Shown here: one piece after another, positions 54,092 to 62,962 of the stretch
Position numbering within the stretch: the stretch's first letter is position 1
Layout of the letters: each line of letters starts with the position of its first letter
NCBI GenBank assembly: GCA_030027265.1
Contig: JASENG010000007.1
Span: 62,001 to 126,000 of the forward strand
Direction of reading: 5' to 3'
DNA length: 64,000 bases
Source: Lysinibacillus fusiformis
Lineage (GTDB): Bacteria; Bacillota; Bacilli; Bacillales_A; Planococcaceae
Notes under the pieces: model-generated
Seen by the model: the letters and a program-made list of their open reading frames with translations, nothing else
What the model was told of the DNA's origin: nothing
Database searches by the model: none
Program-made: the position numbers and the translations under genes

Positions 54092-55336
54092 ATGAGTGAA
54101 CTTCAAGCGGCACAGGTTCGAGTGAGCGAAATTCAAGATTTGGTGGATTGGTTGGCATCATTTGGAGGAACGACTGAAGGTGGTGTCACAAGATTACTAT
54201 ATTCACCGGAGTGGGTACAGGCACAAGCCGCTTTAAAACAAAAAATGGATGACACAGGTTTTAGTACGTATTTCGATCAAGTTGGAAATCTATTTGGACG
54301 TATAAAAGGAACAGATGAAAGGAATGGCGTGATTCTGACAGGTTCACATATTGACACAGTCATCCAAGGCGGAAAATATGATGGAGCTTACGGTATACTG
54401 GCAAGCTATCTTGCTGTAAAAAGATTAGTAGAGAGGTTCGGTAAACCGAAGAATACCATTGAGGTGGTTTCTCTTTGTGAAGAAGAAGGAAGTCGCTTCC
54501 CACTCACTTACTGGGGTTCTAAAAATATTGTAGGCGATTATTCGCCAATGACAATAGAGGCTTTGAAAGATAAAGAAGGAATATCATTTAAGCAAGCGAT
54601 GGGCGAAGCCGGTTTTCCATTTGATGAATATAAGACAAAAAAACGAGACGATATTCAGCATTTTATTGAAATCCATATCGAGCAAGGGTCTATTTTAGAG
54701 AAAAGTCAGCTGGATGTGGGTCTGGTCAGCCATATTGTAGGGCAAAAGCGATTGACGGTTACGTTAAACGGAGAAAGCAATCACGCTGGAACAACTCCTA
54801 TGACAGAGAGGAAGGATGCGCTTGTATGTGCGGCGAATGCTATAAGTGGGTTAACCAAAATTGCAAAAGCTGAGTACCCTTCGTTGAGAGTCACAACGGG
54901 CCAAATCCTAGCAAAACCAAATGTTCCAAATGTTATCGCAGGAAATGTGAATTTTACTTTAGATATTCGTCACCATGAATCGGAAGTATTAGAAGCATTT
55001 TGCCAAAGAGCGATACAGCTGCTGCACCAACTTGCAAAAGAAAGCAGCATCGTAACTGATATTAATCTGTGGACGGATATTAGCCCGGTTCCATTGGACA
55101 CGAAGCTGCATGAGGAATTAAACAAAAAGCTTGCTATAAAGGGTTTAAAACATACAACCATGGTAAGTGGGGCTGGTCATGATGCACAAGTGTTTGGTCA
55201 GCATCTCCCAACGACAATGCTTTTTGTCCCAAGTAAAAACGGAATAAGCCATTCACCGCTTGAATTTACGGAAAGTTTCCAGTTAGAAATCGGTGTCTCG
55301 GTTTTAATGGATTATTTATACGAGTTAGCATACTAA
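54092..55336 (+). CDS. pucF: allantoate amidohydrolase
   Basis: 414 residues from ATG 54092 (AGGAAGGTGG). M20 metallopeptidase fold: LTGSHIDTVIQGGKYDGAYG, SLCEEEGSRFP and MVSGAGHDAQ carry the metal ligands. Cleaves allantoate to ureidoglycine plus ammonia and CO2. It heads the plus-strand run pucF-pucG-pucH, with gaps of 13 and 4 bp, so all three are one operon. Confidence 0.9.
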   Translation: MSELQAAQVRVSEIQDLVDWLASFGGTTEGGVTRLLYSPEWVQAQAALKQKMDDTGFSTYFDQVGNLFGRIKGTDERNGVILTGSHIDTVIQGGKYDGAYGILASYLAVKRLVERFGKPKNTIEVVSLCEEEGSRFPLTYWGSKNIVGDYSPMTIEALKDKEGISFKQAMGEAGFPFDEYKTKKRDDIQHFIEIHIEQGSILEKSQLDVGLVSHIVGQKRLTVTLNGESNHAGTTPMTERKDALVCAANAISGLTKIAKAEYPSLRVTTGQILAKPNVPNVIAGNVNFTLDIRHHESEVLEAFCQRAIQLLHQLAKESSIVTDINLWTDISPVPLDTKLHEELNKKLAIKGLKHTTMVSGAGHDAQVFGQHLPTTMLFVPSKNGISHSPLEFTESFQLEIGVSVLMDYLYELAY

Positions 55337-55349
55337 GGAGTGGAATGTG

Positions 55350-56600
55350 ATGAACTATCAACAATTACAAACACCTTCAAGAACAATTATGACACCTGGT
55401 CCAGTAGAAGTAGATCCTCGTGTTTTACAGGCGATGAGTACCCCGATCTTGGGACAGTTCGATCCAGCCTTTACAAATATAATGAATGAAGTAATGGAGA
55501 TGCTCGGAAAACTATTCCAAACAAAAAATAAATGGGCATTTCCAATAGATGGAACTTCCCGTTCTGGTAATGAAGCACTCCTTGCAAGTGTCATTGAGCC
55601 AGGAGATAAAGTATTGGTACCGATTTTTGGGCGCTTCGGTCATTTGCTTGTAGAGATTTGTGAGCGTTATGGGGCAGAAGTGTACACTTTAGAAACCGAG
55701 TGGGGAAGTGTATTTGAACAGCAGGTCATTATCGACAAGATGAAAGAAGTGCAGCCGAAAATTGTTGCTGTTGTTCATGGAGAGACTTCTACAGGTTGCA
55801 TGCAAGGGTTAGATGCTATTGGTAAAGCGTGCCGTGAGCAAGATGTGCTGCTGATTGTCGATGCGGTTGCTTCTATTGGCGGCGTCAATATTCCGGTGGA
55901 TGAATGGTGCATTGATGGCATCATTGGCGGGACACAGAAATGTTTATCGGTTCCAGCCGGGATGGCTCCGATTACGTACAATGATCGTGTTGAAGCTGTT
56001 ATTCAAGGACGCAAGAAGATTGAGTATGGCATCGCAACGGAAGATGAATTTGGTGAAAAACGTACGAATATGATTCGCAGCAATTACTTTGATATCGCCA
56101 TGATTCAAGATTACTGGGGACCACGTCGTTTAAATCACCATACTGAGGCCACATCCATGATTTATGCTTTGCGAGAAGGGTTGCGCCTTGTTCTGGAAGA
56201 AGGATTAGAACAGCGCTTTGCTCGTCACAGCTATCATGAAGGGGCGCTTATAAAAGGACTGGTAGCGATGGGGCTGGAAATTTTCGGAGATCCATCATGC
56301 AAGCTAACGCCAGTAACTTGTGTTGTCATTCCTGATGATGTTGATGGTGAAAATGTGCGTAAAGTGATGCTTGAGCAATTTGGTGTAGAAATTGCTTCAT
56401 CATTCGGTCCATTACAAGGGAAAATTTGGCGTATTGGTACGATGGGCTATAGCTGCCGAAAAGAAAATATCTTCAAGGTGTTGCAAGCATTAGAGGCCGC
56501 TTTAATTCGCAACGGATTCGAACCGAAACGAGGCGAAGGAGTTCAGGCAGCACTTAATTATTATGAGGTTCCTTCATACATTGCAGTAAAGGAGGCGTAA
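55350..56600 (+). CDS. pucG: (S)-ureidoglycine-glyoxylate aminotransferase
   Basis: 416 residues from ATG 55350 (AAGGAGTGGA). Class V PLP enzyme; PLP lysine in IIGGTQKCLSVPAG. N-terminal TPSRTIMTPGPVEVDPRVLQ is typical for PucG. Transfers the amino group of ureidoglycine to glyoxylate, giving oxalurate and glycine. This creates the need for an oxalurate sink, which this window may supply at 43-47 kb. Confidence 0.9.
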   Translation: MNYQQLQTPSRTIMTPGPVEVDPRVLQAMSTPILGQFDPAFTNIMNEVMEMLGKLFQTKNKWAFPIDGTSRSGNEALLASVIEPGDKVLVPIFGRFGHLLVEICERYGAEVYTLETEWGSVFEQQVIIDKMKEVQPKIVAVVHGETSTGCMQGLDAIGKACREQDVLLIVDAVASIGGVNIPVDEWCIDGIIGGTQKCLSVPAGMAPITYNDRVEAVIQGRKKIEYGIATEDEFGEKRTNMIRSNYFDIAMIQDYWGPRRLNHHTEATSMIYALREGLRLVLEEGLEQRFARHSYHEGALIKGLVAMGLEIFGDPSCKLTPVTCVVIPDDVDGENVRKVMLEQFGVEIASSFGPLQGKIWRIGTMGYSCRKENIFKVLQALEAALIRNGFEPKRGEGVQAALNYYEVPSYIAVKEA

Positions 56601-56604
56601 CCAT

Positions 56605-57930
56605 TTGACACTTGATTACATTTTAAAAGGTGGAACAGTAGTTGAGCCCCATCAAGTAACTGTGAGTGATATTGCGGTCAAAGACGGGAAAATCGTTCAG
56701 ATTGCTTCAGAGATTTTGGCCGAGGGTGTTCCCGCAGTGGAACTAGAAGGGAAAATTATTTTGCCGGGAGCAATCGATGCACATGTTCATTTTAACGAAC
56801 CGGGCAATGTTGAATGGGAAGGGATCGAAACAGGGTCCAGAATGCTGGCAGCAGGTGGGGCAACACTTTATTTTGATATGCCGCTGAATAGTAATCCTCC
56901 AACGATTGACGTGCCTTCTCTTGAATTGAAGGAGCAGTTATCGGTTGAAAAGTCCGCCATCGATTATCGTTTTTGGGGCGGGCTTGTGCCAGAAAACATA
57001 AGCGAGTTAGAGAGTTTAGCAGAGCGCGGTGTAATTGGATTTAAGGCCTTTATTTCAAATTCAGGCTTTGAGCCCTTTAAGTCTGTGGATAACCTTGCTT
57101 TACTGAATGGCATGAAGGAGATTAGCCGTCTCGGCAAGATATTAGCTTTGCATGCAGAAAGTGATGAAATGACGGAGCTTCTTGCAAGTCAAAAAATCGC
57201 AAACGGTCAGCTTGAACCGAAAGATTACTGTGAATCTCGCCCAATTATCGCTGAGGTAGAAGCTGTTCAAAGAGCACTGGCTTATGCTGAGGTTACGGGC
57301 TGTGCCTTGCATTTTGTTCATATTAGCAGCCCGGAAGCCGTTCATATCATTAATGGTGCTAAGGAGCGCGGATTGAATGTCACACTAGAAACTTGTGCAC
57401 ACTATTTGATATTTAATGATGAAGATTTTGAAGAACATGGCGTTCATGCAAAATGTGCACCGCCATTACGGGCCAAAAGTGTGCAACAGGAAATGATCGA
57501 TCTGGTTGCGGAAGGGAAAATTGACTTCATAACATCAGATCATTCACCTTGTTCTCCTGAGTTGAAGGATTTAACGAAACGTAATTTCTTCGAGGCATGG
57601 GGCGGCATTAATGGTGGCCAATTTACGTTGCTGTCCGTTTTAGAGGTAGCAAAAGAAAAAGAGTTACCTTTAACAGTAGTAGCCAAGTTAACGGCAGAGG
57701 CACCAGCTTCTCGCTTTGATATTGAGGGCAAAGGCCGTATTGAAGTGGGGTATGATGCCGACTTCGCAATTATAGAGGAATCTCCTTATTTGGTAGCGAA
57801 GGAAACAATCTTTTCGAAGCATAAAGACTCTTTATATGAAAATCATAAATTTCCATATAAGATCGTTGCGACTTATTGCAAGGGGAAGCAGGTTTTTGCT
57901 GCCAGTGCGGATTTGTCACATAGTAAATAA
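56605..57930 (+). CDS. pucH: allantoinase
   Basis: 441 residues, TTG start with GGAGGCG seven bases before it. Cyclic amidohydrolase: DAHVHFNEPG (metal His pair), ALHAESDE, SDHSPCSPEL. Opens allantoin to allantoate. Note that it is read after pucF and pucG although it acts before them. Confidence 0.9.
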   Translation: MTLDYILKGGTVVEPHQVTVSDIAVKDGKIVQIASEILAEGVPAVELEGKIILPGAIDAHVHFNEPGNVEWEGIETGSRMLAAGGATLYFDMPLNSNPPTIDVPSLELKEQLSVEKSAIDYRFWGGLVPENISELESLAERGVIGFKAFISNSGFEPFKSVDNLALLNGMKEISRLGKILALHAESDEMTELLASQKIANGQLEPKDYCESRPIIAEVEAVQRALAYAEVTGCALHFVHISSPEAVHIINGAKERGLNVTLETCAHYLIFNDEDFEEHGVHAKCAPPLRAKSVQQEMIDLVAEGKIDFITSDHSPCSPELKDLTKRNFFEAWGGINGGQFTLLSVLEVAKEKELPLTVVAKLTAEAPASRFDIEGKGRIEVGYDADFAIIEESPYLVAKETIFSKHKDSLYENHKFPYKIVATYCKGKQVFAASADLSHSK

Positions 57931-57937
57931 GAATAAG

Positions 57938-57970
57938 AACCAATGCCGAATTTTTTTGGCGTTGGTTTTT
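57938..57970 (+). terminator. terminator of the pucFGH operon
   Basis: AACCAATGCC / GGCGTTGGTT around a ten-base T-rich loop, then TTTTT. Confidence 0.8.
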
Positions 57971-58012
57971 AAAATTAGGGAAACTTTATAGGAGGAACCT
58001 TCTTAATTGCAT

Positions 58013-58115
58013 TTATCCACAACCCGAATTCATCCTTTCATGAAATAAATATCAACTTTACCCACAAAACGAATAATTTCATCCACAAATGTTGACAAAA
58101 TAACTGTTATCCACA
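58013..58115 (+). promoter_or_regulatory. cluster of four DnaA boxes
   Basis: TTATCCACA at 58013-58021 and 58107-58115 are perfect boxes; TTACCCACA (58058-58066) and TCATCCACA (58079-58087) have one change each. All point the same way. The gap 57931-58394 holds this cluster, a Noc-like site and no gene. Confidence 0.75.
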
Positions 58116-58172
58116 GCTGAAGTATCGATTTTCCTCCTGTATTCAACAATTTCCAAATAAATTTTTATAAAT

Positions 58173-58186
58173 ATTTCCCGAGAAAT
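58173..58186. promoter_or_regulatory. Noc-like binding site
   Basis: ATTTCCCGAGAAAT, the same one-mismatch variant of the Noc site as at 35337, again followed by GT(C)TTATTTTGCG. Confidence 0.6.
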
Positions 58187-58394
58187 GTCTTATTTTGCGT
58201 TTAAGGTAGGAAATTGTAAAAACCTTTGAATGATTAATGAAATAGAGGGGAAAGACATACCCTGACTTAAGGCATTTTTCATTGATGGGATTATAACGGA
58301 TAAGTTAATTGGCAGGAACAAATTACTTGATCTTTAGTACCAATGAACGGCTGGAATTGTTAAAGCTTATTTGACAAGGGAAAGGGGCGATTGA

Positions 58395-59246
58395 ATGGCG
58401 ATTGTGATACCAACAATCCATTTAAAAGGTGGCGTAGCAAAAACAACGATGACTGTCGGACTTGCGGAAGTAATGGCTACTGAATTTAATAAGAAAGTGC
58501 TGCTTATCGATTTAGACCCACAAACCAATGCAACAGTAATGTTAATCGGGGATCGGAATTGGCAGGAGTTAAACAATAATGGCTATACACTGGCAACTCT
58601 TTTTGAAGAAGCACTGGATCCAGATGATACAAAATTTATACTCGATAAAACACTTCAGACAAATGTTTCTAACATTTCTTCGTGTAAAAAATTAGATTTA
58701 CTTCCATCCAGCTTAGATTTGATTAACATTCAGGACGTTTTGGCGAAAATGCCGACAGGACCGTTTTATTCAGATAATCCAATCGAAATTTTAAAAAAAG
58801 CGATCCGTCCCATCAAATATAATTATGATTACATTTTAATTGACTGTCCTCCGAATATGGGGATTATCACTCTGAATGGGTTGCGTATTGCCAATGGCTA
58901 TCTGATTCCAACAATTCCGGACGTCCTTTCTACATATGGAATTCCTTATGTTGTGGATCGTATTGATGAGTTTTCAAATAATATGGATATTAAAATTGAA
59001 GCATTGGGAATTGTAGTGACAAAATTCAAGGAGAACTCAAAAGTACATAAAACTACTTTAGGAAAGCTAAAAAAAGGAATGACACAACACGTCTTTAGCT
59101 CAATTTTTAAAGAGAGCAATCAAGTTGCTATGGCAGCTGATTTTAATAAACAATACGCTACCTTTAAACAAAAGTGGGATGAAGATGGGCAATATAATGC
59201 TTTCTATAATCTAGGAAAAGAAATAATAGAAAGATATGAAGGATAA
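58395..59246 (+). CDS. orphan ParA/Soj-type ATPase
   Basis: 283 residues. Deviant Walker A KGGVAKTTM near residue 13, Walker A' LIDLDPQTNAT and Walker B YILIDCPPN. No ParB-like gene follows. It is longer than the chromosomal Soj (253) and related to stand-alone ParA proteins that position cellular structures. AAAGGGGCG before the ATG. The DnaA-box cluster and a Noc-like site lie upstream, so its transcription may be tied to replication. Confidence 0.8.
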   Translation: MAIVIPTIHLKGGVAKTTMTVGLAEVMATEFNKKVLLIDLDPQTNATVMLIGDRNWQELNNNGYTLATLFEEALDPDDTKFILDKTLQTNVSNISSCKKLDLLPSSLDLINIQDVLAKMPTGPFYSDNPIEILKKAIRPIKYNYDYILIDCPPNMGIITLNGLRIANGYLIPTIPDVLSTYGIPYVVDRIDEFSNNMDIKIEALGIVVTKFKENSKVHKTTLGKLKKGMTQHVFSSIFKESNQVAMAADFNKQYATFKQKWDEDGQYNAFYNLGKEIIERYEG

Positions 59247-59313
59247 CATTATTCTCTTGAAAGTTTTTGCTTTATGATAAATTAAAATGGGGATTGCTGG
59301 ACAAACTAATTGT

Positions 59314-59360
59314 AAACAGATAGAAAATGCATATCAAAAAGTATTTTCTATCTGTTTTAG
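59314..59360 (+). terminator. terminator of the parA-like gene
   Basis: 15-bp stem AAACAGATAGAAAAT / ATTTTCTATCTGTTT, then TTAG; the T-tract is inside the stem. Confidence 0.65.
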
Positions 59361-59385
59361 ATTCCAAGTAGGGAGGAAAGCTGTC

Positions 59386-59622
59386 ATGCCAGAGGTAGAA
59401 GCGAACAACAAAAATTGTGATTCGAATACGAAAGGGGATGTTTGTGCAGTGGATAATCTACAAGCGAATCAGAACAAACAAACCCAATACAACAATGAGG
59501 AGTTTGCTTCTGAGATTCATTTAGATGTCAATATGGAAAATGATGAATCGAAAAATACATTTGGCAATCAAACTGATAAACGTAATCAACTTCCGGTGAG
59601 TGAACGCACGGCCTGGAATTAG
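59386..59622 (+). CDS. small hydrophilic protein, 78 residues
   Basis: ATG 59386 has GGGAGGAAA nine bases upstream. A longer frame from 59287 would start without a ribosome site and cross the preceding terminator, so I reject it. Very polar, rich in Asn, Glu, Asp and Lys, with two Cys; no family recognised. It ends before its own terminator. Confidence 0.55.
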   Translation: MPEVEANNKNCDSNTKGDVCAVDNLQANQNKQTQYNNEEFASEIHLDVNMENDESKNTFGNQTDKRNQLPVSERTAWN

Positions 59623-59668
59623 ATCGGTTTATAGGTGTTTGTGAAAAGCGTTCTAAATACTTGGGAAT

Positions 59669-59708
59669 GCGGGACTAAAATGAGGGAACTCTTTAGTCCC
59701 GCAATTTA
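59669..59708 (+). terminator. terminator
   Basis: Perfect GCGGGACTAAA / TTTAGTCCCGC stem, then AATTTATTTG. Confidence 0.7.
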
Positions 59709-59738
59709 TTTGTTTTAAAATAGTTATTACTATTGTAC

Positions 59739-59744
59739 TATAAT
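59739..59744 (+). promoter_or_regulatory. -10 of the kinase gene promoter
   Basis: TATAAT 39 bp before the ATG; the -35 is not clear. Confidence 0.4.
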
Positions 59745-59782
59745 ACTAAGCGCGAAAAAAATTAAGGAAGAAGCACTTAGTA

Positions 59783-61090
59783 ATGAAAAATCGTAAAATA
59801 AGACTAATTTTAGTAATATCGGCTTTTTTATTAGTAGTTTTTAATGTTTTTAGTTTCTATGTGACAGATCAAAACTTAGAAACTACTGTTGAAGAAGCGG
59901 TTGCCAATCAAACCTTAGAAACAGCAAAGGCAGTCTCCACAAAAATAGATGTTGATACATATAAAAAATTTCTAAGTAATCCAGTGAAAAATGAATCTTA
60001 TTGGCAGCTCAATAATGAATTGAATAATATCAGAGAAGACATAGGTGCATTATTTGTTTACATACTAAAAATTGATAATCCGAGGGTATCGCATACAATG
60101 ATTGCAGGTTTACCTATTAGAGAACAAGCTTCTATTGAAGTAGGGACAATTTGCACGCTGCCGGAGGAACAAGTAAAACTTGCTTTTGAGGGGTCGCCTT
60201 ATACATCGGATATTATCGATGATTCCCGTTATGGAAAGTATTTATCCGTTGGAACACCAATCCTGGATGAGAATAATGACATAATAGGTTTTCTTGCAAT
60301 TGACATTAGTACGGATCAGATTAATGGCATAAATGAGAGCGTTCAAGAAAACAACATGATTATCTTTTTGATAAATTCCGTATTTCTCTTAATTGTGATA
60401 GTTTCATCTTATTCCCTTCAAAAATGGTATCAAAGGGAAGTTGCAAAAGAAGTGGAAAATACCGAGGACATCTATCAAGGAGAAATTCAAACTTTACTTA
60501 GTTCGGTTTCTTCCCTAAGACATGATTTTTCCAACCATATTCAAGTTATTCATGGACTCCTTACTATAGGAGAAGCAGAGAAGGCCAAACAATATGTAAA
60601 CTCTCTATCCAGTGAGGTTCAGCTGATTGAGTCGATTAATGCGACAATCGAGCATCCGGGTCTGGCCATTCTGTTAAAATCGAAAAAACTTGCTGCTCAA
60701 AATCACCAAATTGCAATGGAAACAAAAGTGACACAGAATTCCTATCAGCAAATTAAAACAACAGATATGATTAAAATTCTTTCAAATCTAATAGATAATG
60801 CGATTGATGCAACGAGAGAGCTAACAGAACAGCCAAGAAGAATCTCCATTTTATGTGATGCAAACGAAAGTGAATATATCTTTGAGGTTGCCAATACAGG
60901 TCCTAAAGTGGTAAGCAATGAAGAAATATTTAAACAAGGTTTTTCAACAAAGGAACCTGAAGAGGGAAAAGTCCGAGGACAAGGATTGTTCATAGTTAGA
61001 GAGGTTGTAAGAAATTACAATGGTGAAATTTCAATTCACTCAACTGCTGAAAAGATAACAACAGCAAAGGTCGTCATACCAATTAAATAG
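59783..61090 (+). CDS. sensor histidine kinase of the DcuS/CitA class, orphan
   Basis: 435 residues. Two membrane helices (about 8-27 and 193-212) flank an extracytoplasmic sensor domain. The cytoplasmic part has the SPOB_a-type phospho-acceptor region SLRHDFSNHIQVIHGLL, then N-box NLIDNAIDAT and G-boxes (VRGQGLFIVREV). This class normally senses small carboxylates or peptides and pairs with a CitB-type regulator; none is adjacent, so it is an orphan. Confidence 0.82.
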   Translation: MKNRKIRLILVISAFLLVVFNVFSFYVTDQNLETTVEEAVANQTLETAKAVSTKIDVDTYKKFLSNPVKNESYWQLNNELNNIREDIGALFVYILKIDNPRVSHTMIAGLPIREQASIEVGTICTLPEEQVKLAFEGSPYTSDIIDDSRYGKYLSVGTPILDENNDIIGFLAIDISTDQINGINESVQENNMIIFLINSVFLLIVIVSSYSLQKWYQREVAKEVENTEDIYQGEIQTLLSSVSSLRHDFSNHIQVIHGLLTIGEAEKAKQYVNSLSSEVQLIESINATIEHPGLAILLKSKKLAAQNHQIAMETKVTQNSYQQIKTTDMIKILSNLIDNAIDATRELTEQPRRISILCDANESEYIFEVANTGPKVVSNEEIFKQGFSTKEPEEGKVRGQGLFIVREVVRNYNGEISIHSTAEKITTAKVVIPIK

Positions 61091-61100
61091 TTGATTACTG

Positions 61101-61132
61101 CTCCCCATTAAAGATATTGGGGAGTTATTTTT
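61101..61132 (+). terminator. terminator of the kinase gene
   Basis: CTCCCCA / TGGGGAG stem followed by TTATTTTT. Confidence 0.8.
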
Positions 61133-61387
61133 GCGAAAATTCTAAAAACTGTCAAAATTTATATTTGAGGTGTTTTTAAATGAAATCTCAGTTTTTTATA
61201 GAAAAAATCGTCCAAATTACATTTTTGTGCATTTTTTGCTTCGAATGTTATCTTTAGGTCATTTGACATTGGAAAAGAATGGATTAAAATGGAATTAACT
61301 TCAAAGAACCTCTCGGTATTCCTCCTGGAAACTGCCCAATTCATTTTATATTTAGCACTTAAAATTAAATCAAAAGGAGTCGATCGC

Positions 61388-61798
61388 ATGGTATCTATTA
61401 TTTCCGGAACAACATGCCCTAGATGCAAATCGGAGGCTATCGTTCAGCTTGATTACAAAACAGGAGAACGTTATGTAGAATGTACTTATTGTCCTTATGA
61501 AAAAGAGGAACTAAATGTGATTGATGAGAGAAAAGAATTCAAGACAAACGATGATAAGGATTTTGATGTAGTTTGTATAGGGAAAAAAGACGGCACTGTC
61601 CAATACTCCGTTTATGAGCCGGAGAATGATCAAGAAGAAATAAATCGATTTAAAATAAATTTAGCGATGAGGGATACAGACATTTATAAGAGTTATTTGG
61701 TCAAGTATATTCATAAAAATAATGCATTTTATGTGACCTATGGGAAGATTCCCGAAAACTTTTTAGATATCTATAATGAACTTATTACAAACCCATAA
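61388..61798 (+). CDS. small zinc-ribbon-like hypothetical protein
   Basis: 136 residues from ATG 61388 (AAAGGAG nine bases upstream). An N-terminal Cys pair set CPRC and CTYC about 18 residues apart forms a likely zinc ribbon; the rest is charged and beta-rich. No family recognised. Isolated gene. Confidence 0.6.
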   Translation: MVSIISGTTCPRCKSEAIVQLDYKTGERYVECTYCPYEKEELNVIDERKEFKTNDDKDFDVVCIGKKDGTVQYSVYEPENDQEEINRFKINLAMRDTDIYKSYLVKYIHKNNAFYVTYGKIPENFLDIYNELITNP

Positions 61799-62196
61799 AC
61801 CTGCGAAAAAGAAGCTATTGCATAAAAAGGTGAAGGGAAGAGTTTATGGTTCATCAATCCAAATAATTACTAGAATAAAAACCTGCTCATAAAAATTGCA
61901 AATAGGATAAATCCATTTAAACACCCATACGTGAAGAATGCTTCTTACATAATCCTCAAGTCATCCGTCCATTATTTTTTCTAACTGACCATATTTCAAT
62001 GGAAATTGAAAAATCAAACGAGAACCCCTACTAAAAGAAGACCAACCAAATTTAGTATTACAGCAGAATAATTAGAATTAGTAGTAATACCATCCGGAAG
62101 CATTGGAGTCAATTAGTTTGCTAAAGCAATCCATTTAGTAATCGAACAAAAGGATTAGCAAAAAAATTACTGGAGCTCTGATTAATAAGAAACTAA

Positions 62197-62388
62197 AAGA
62201 AGAGTGGGATCTTAAGTGAAGAGCTTGATCGTAACGGACATCGAACAACGATTACCAACGAAAAATCAGAAGGGTATGGAATCGAAAGCATTACCCGAAC
62301 ATAAAGCGGCCGTAAATATCAAAAACCCGTATTTAATGATGTAGGAAAATCTTTGTTACTAAAGAATTTACTAGGAGTGATGAGATGA
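62197..62388 (+). pseudogene. decayed coding fragment
   Basis: A frame with only one internal stop has coding-like composition (SGILSEELDRNGHR, KYQKPVFNDVGKSLLLK). No start codon or ribosome site. The remaining gap 61799-62461 shows no intact gene and no repeat that I recognise. Confidence 0.25.
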
Positions 62389-62461
62389 AGTGGAATAATT
62401 CGATCTATATCAAATAAAACGATGACACTTTCCAATCTTGTTAGAAAATTAGACAATCTGG

Positions 62462-62467
62462 TATAAT
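62462..62467 (+). promoter_or_regulatory. -10 of the antitoxin RNA promoter
   Basis: TGG-TATAAT, an extended -10, seven bases before the predicted RNA start. Confidence 0.5.
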
Positions 62468-62473
62468 AATAGT

Positions 62474-62615
62474 AAGGAAATCGTAACTTAAGAGTGGCTG
62501 CTTGATGCTGCAACATCAAGCAGCCAAGTGAATAGCTGGTCCCTATAAGAGGATTGGCAATTTCAGGAGACTTAACCCATCTAGTGCTGCTGCACCGAGG
62601 ATGGGTTATTTTTTA
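62474..62615 (+). ncRNA. candidate type I antitoxin RNA
   Basis: From the promoter the predicted transcript contains a perfect 13-bp hairpin (arms TGGCTGCTTGATG and its complement, 62495-62523) and ends in a terminator AACCCATC / GATGGGTT followed by TTTTTT (to 62615). No ORF. It overlaps the 3' part of the toxin mRNA on the other strand, the plan of TxpA/RatA-type pairs. Confidence 0.65.
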
Positions 62616-62689
62616 TGGTTAAAAGATAGAACCGACACAATCAAGGCTGAAAAACCTACTGCAAACATGAGCGTTTCAGCAACTGTCAT
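62606..62689 (-). CDS. putative holin-like type I toxin, 27 residues
   Basis: Starts MTVAETLMFAVG and ends SVLSFNHKK, with a single hydrophobic helix and a Lys-rich tail: the form of the Firmicutes putative holin-like (Hol-Tox) type I toxins. RBS AGAGGTGGTG six bases upstream. An extended -10 TGC-TATAAT (62764-62759 on the minus strand) precedes it by about 70 bp. The opposite strand encodes a small RNA that covers the 3' end of the mRNA. It acts, if like its relatives, by damaging the membrane. Confidence 0.72.
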   Translation of the reverse strand: MTVAETLMFAVGFSALIVSVLSFNHKK

Positions 62690-62753
62690 GGCATCACCAC
62701 CTCTCTGGCGAAAAGAGCTTGGCCATCCTTCTTATAGTTCCTGCACTTTCACA

Positions 62754-62770
62754 ACTAAATTATAGCACAC
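62754..62770 (-). promoter_or_regulatory. promoter of the toxin mRNA
   Basis: TTCAAA -35-like, 16-bp spacer and extended TGC-TATAAT (minus strand). Predicted start near 62752. Confidence 0.45.
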
Positions 62771-62962
62771 ATGTTCGTATTTTGAAGGGTACAAGGTTCG
62801 ATTTTATAGAACATCCTAGAAAAGAAAATAGAAAAGAATATGTATTTGGATCAAAATAGATAGATATGGCAGGTTCGAAAAAGTACAACCGGATAAAATA
62901 ATTCGCATATTTTAACACCTGATGCAAAAAATAAACGAAATGACAAAAGTGAGGGTGAATCT

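Noticed and set aside
58088-58100. Possible ninth copy of the 110-bp repeat (TGTTGACAAAATAA)
   Set aside because: Only the GTTGACAAAA string matches; the palindrome, the body hairpin and the tail are missing, and the bases lie between DnaA boxes.
58013-58394. Chromosomal or plasmid replication origin
   Set aside because: DnaA boxes and AT-rich DNA are there, but no dnaA, rep or dnaN gene and no ParB or parS site is in the window.
59287-59385. N-terminal extension of the 78-residue protein
   Set aside because: No ribosome site at 59287 and the extension crosses the perfect terminator stem of the parA-like gene.
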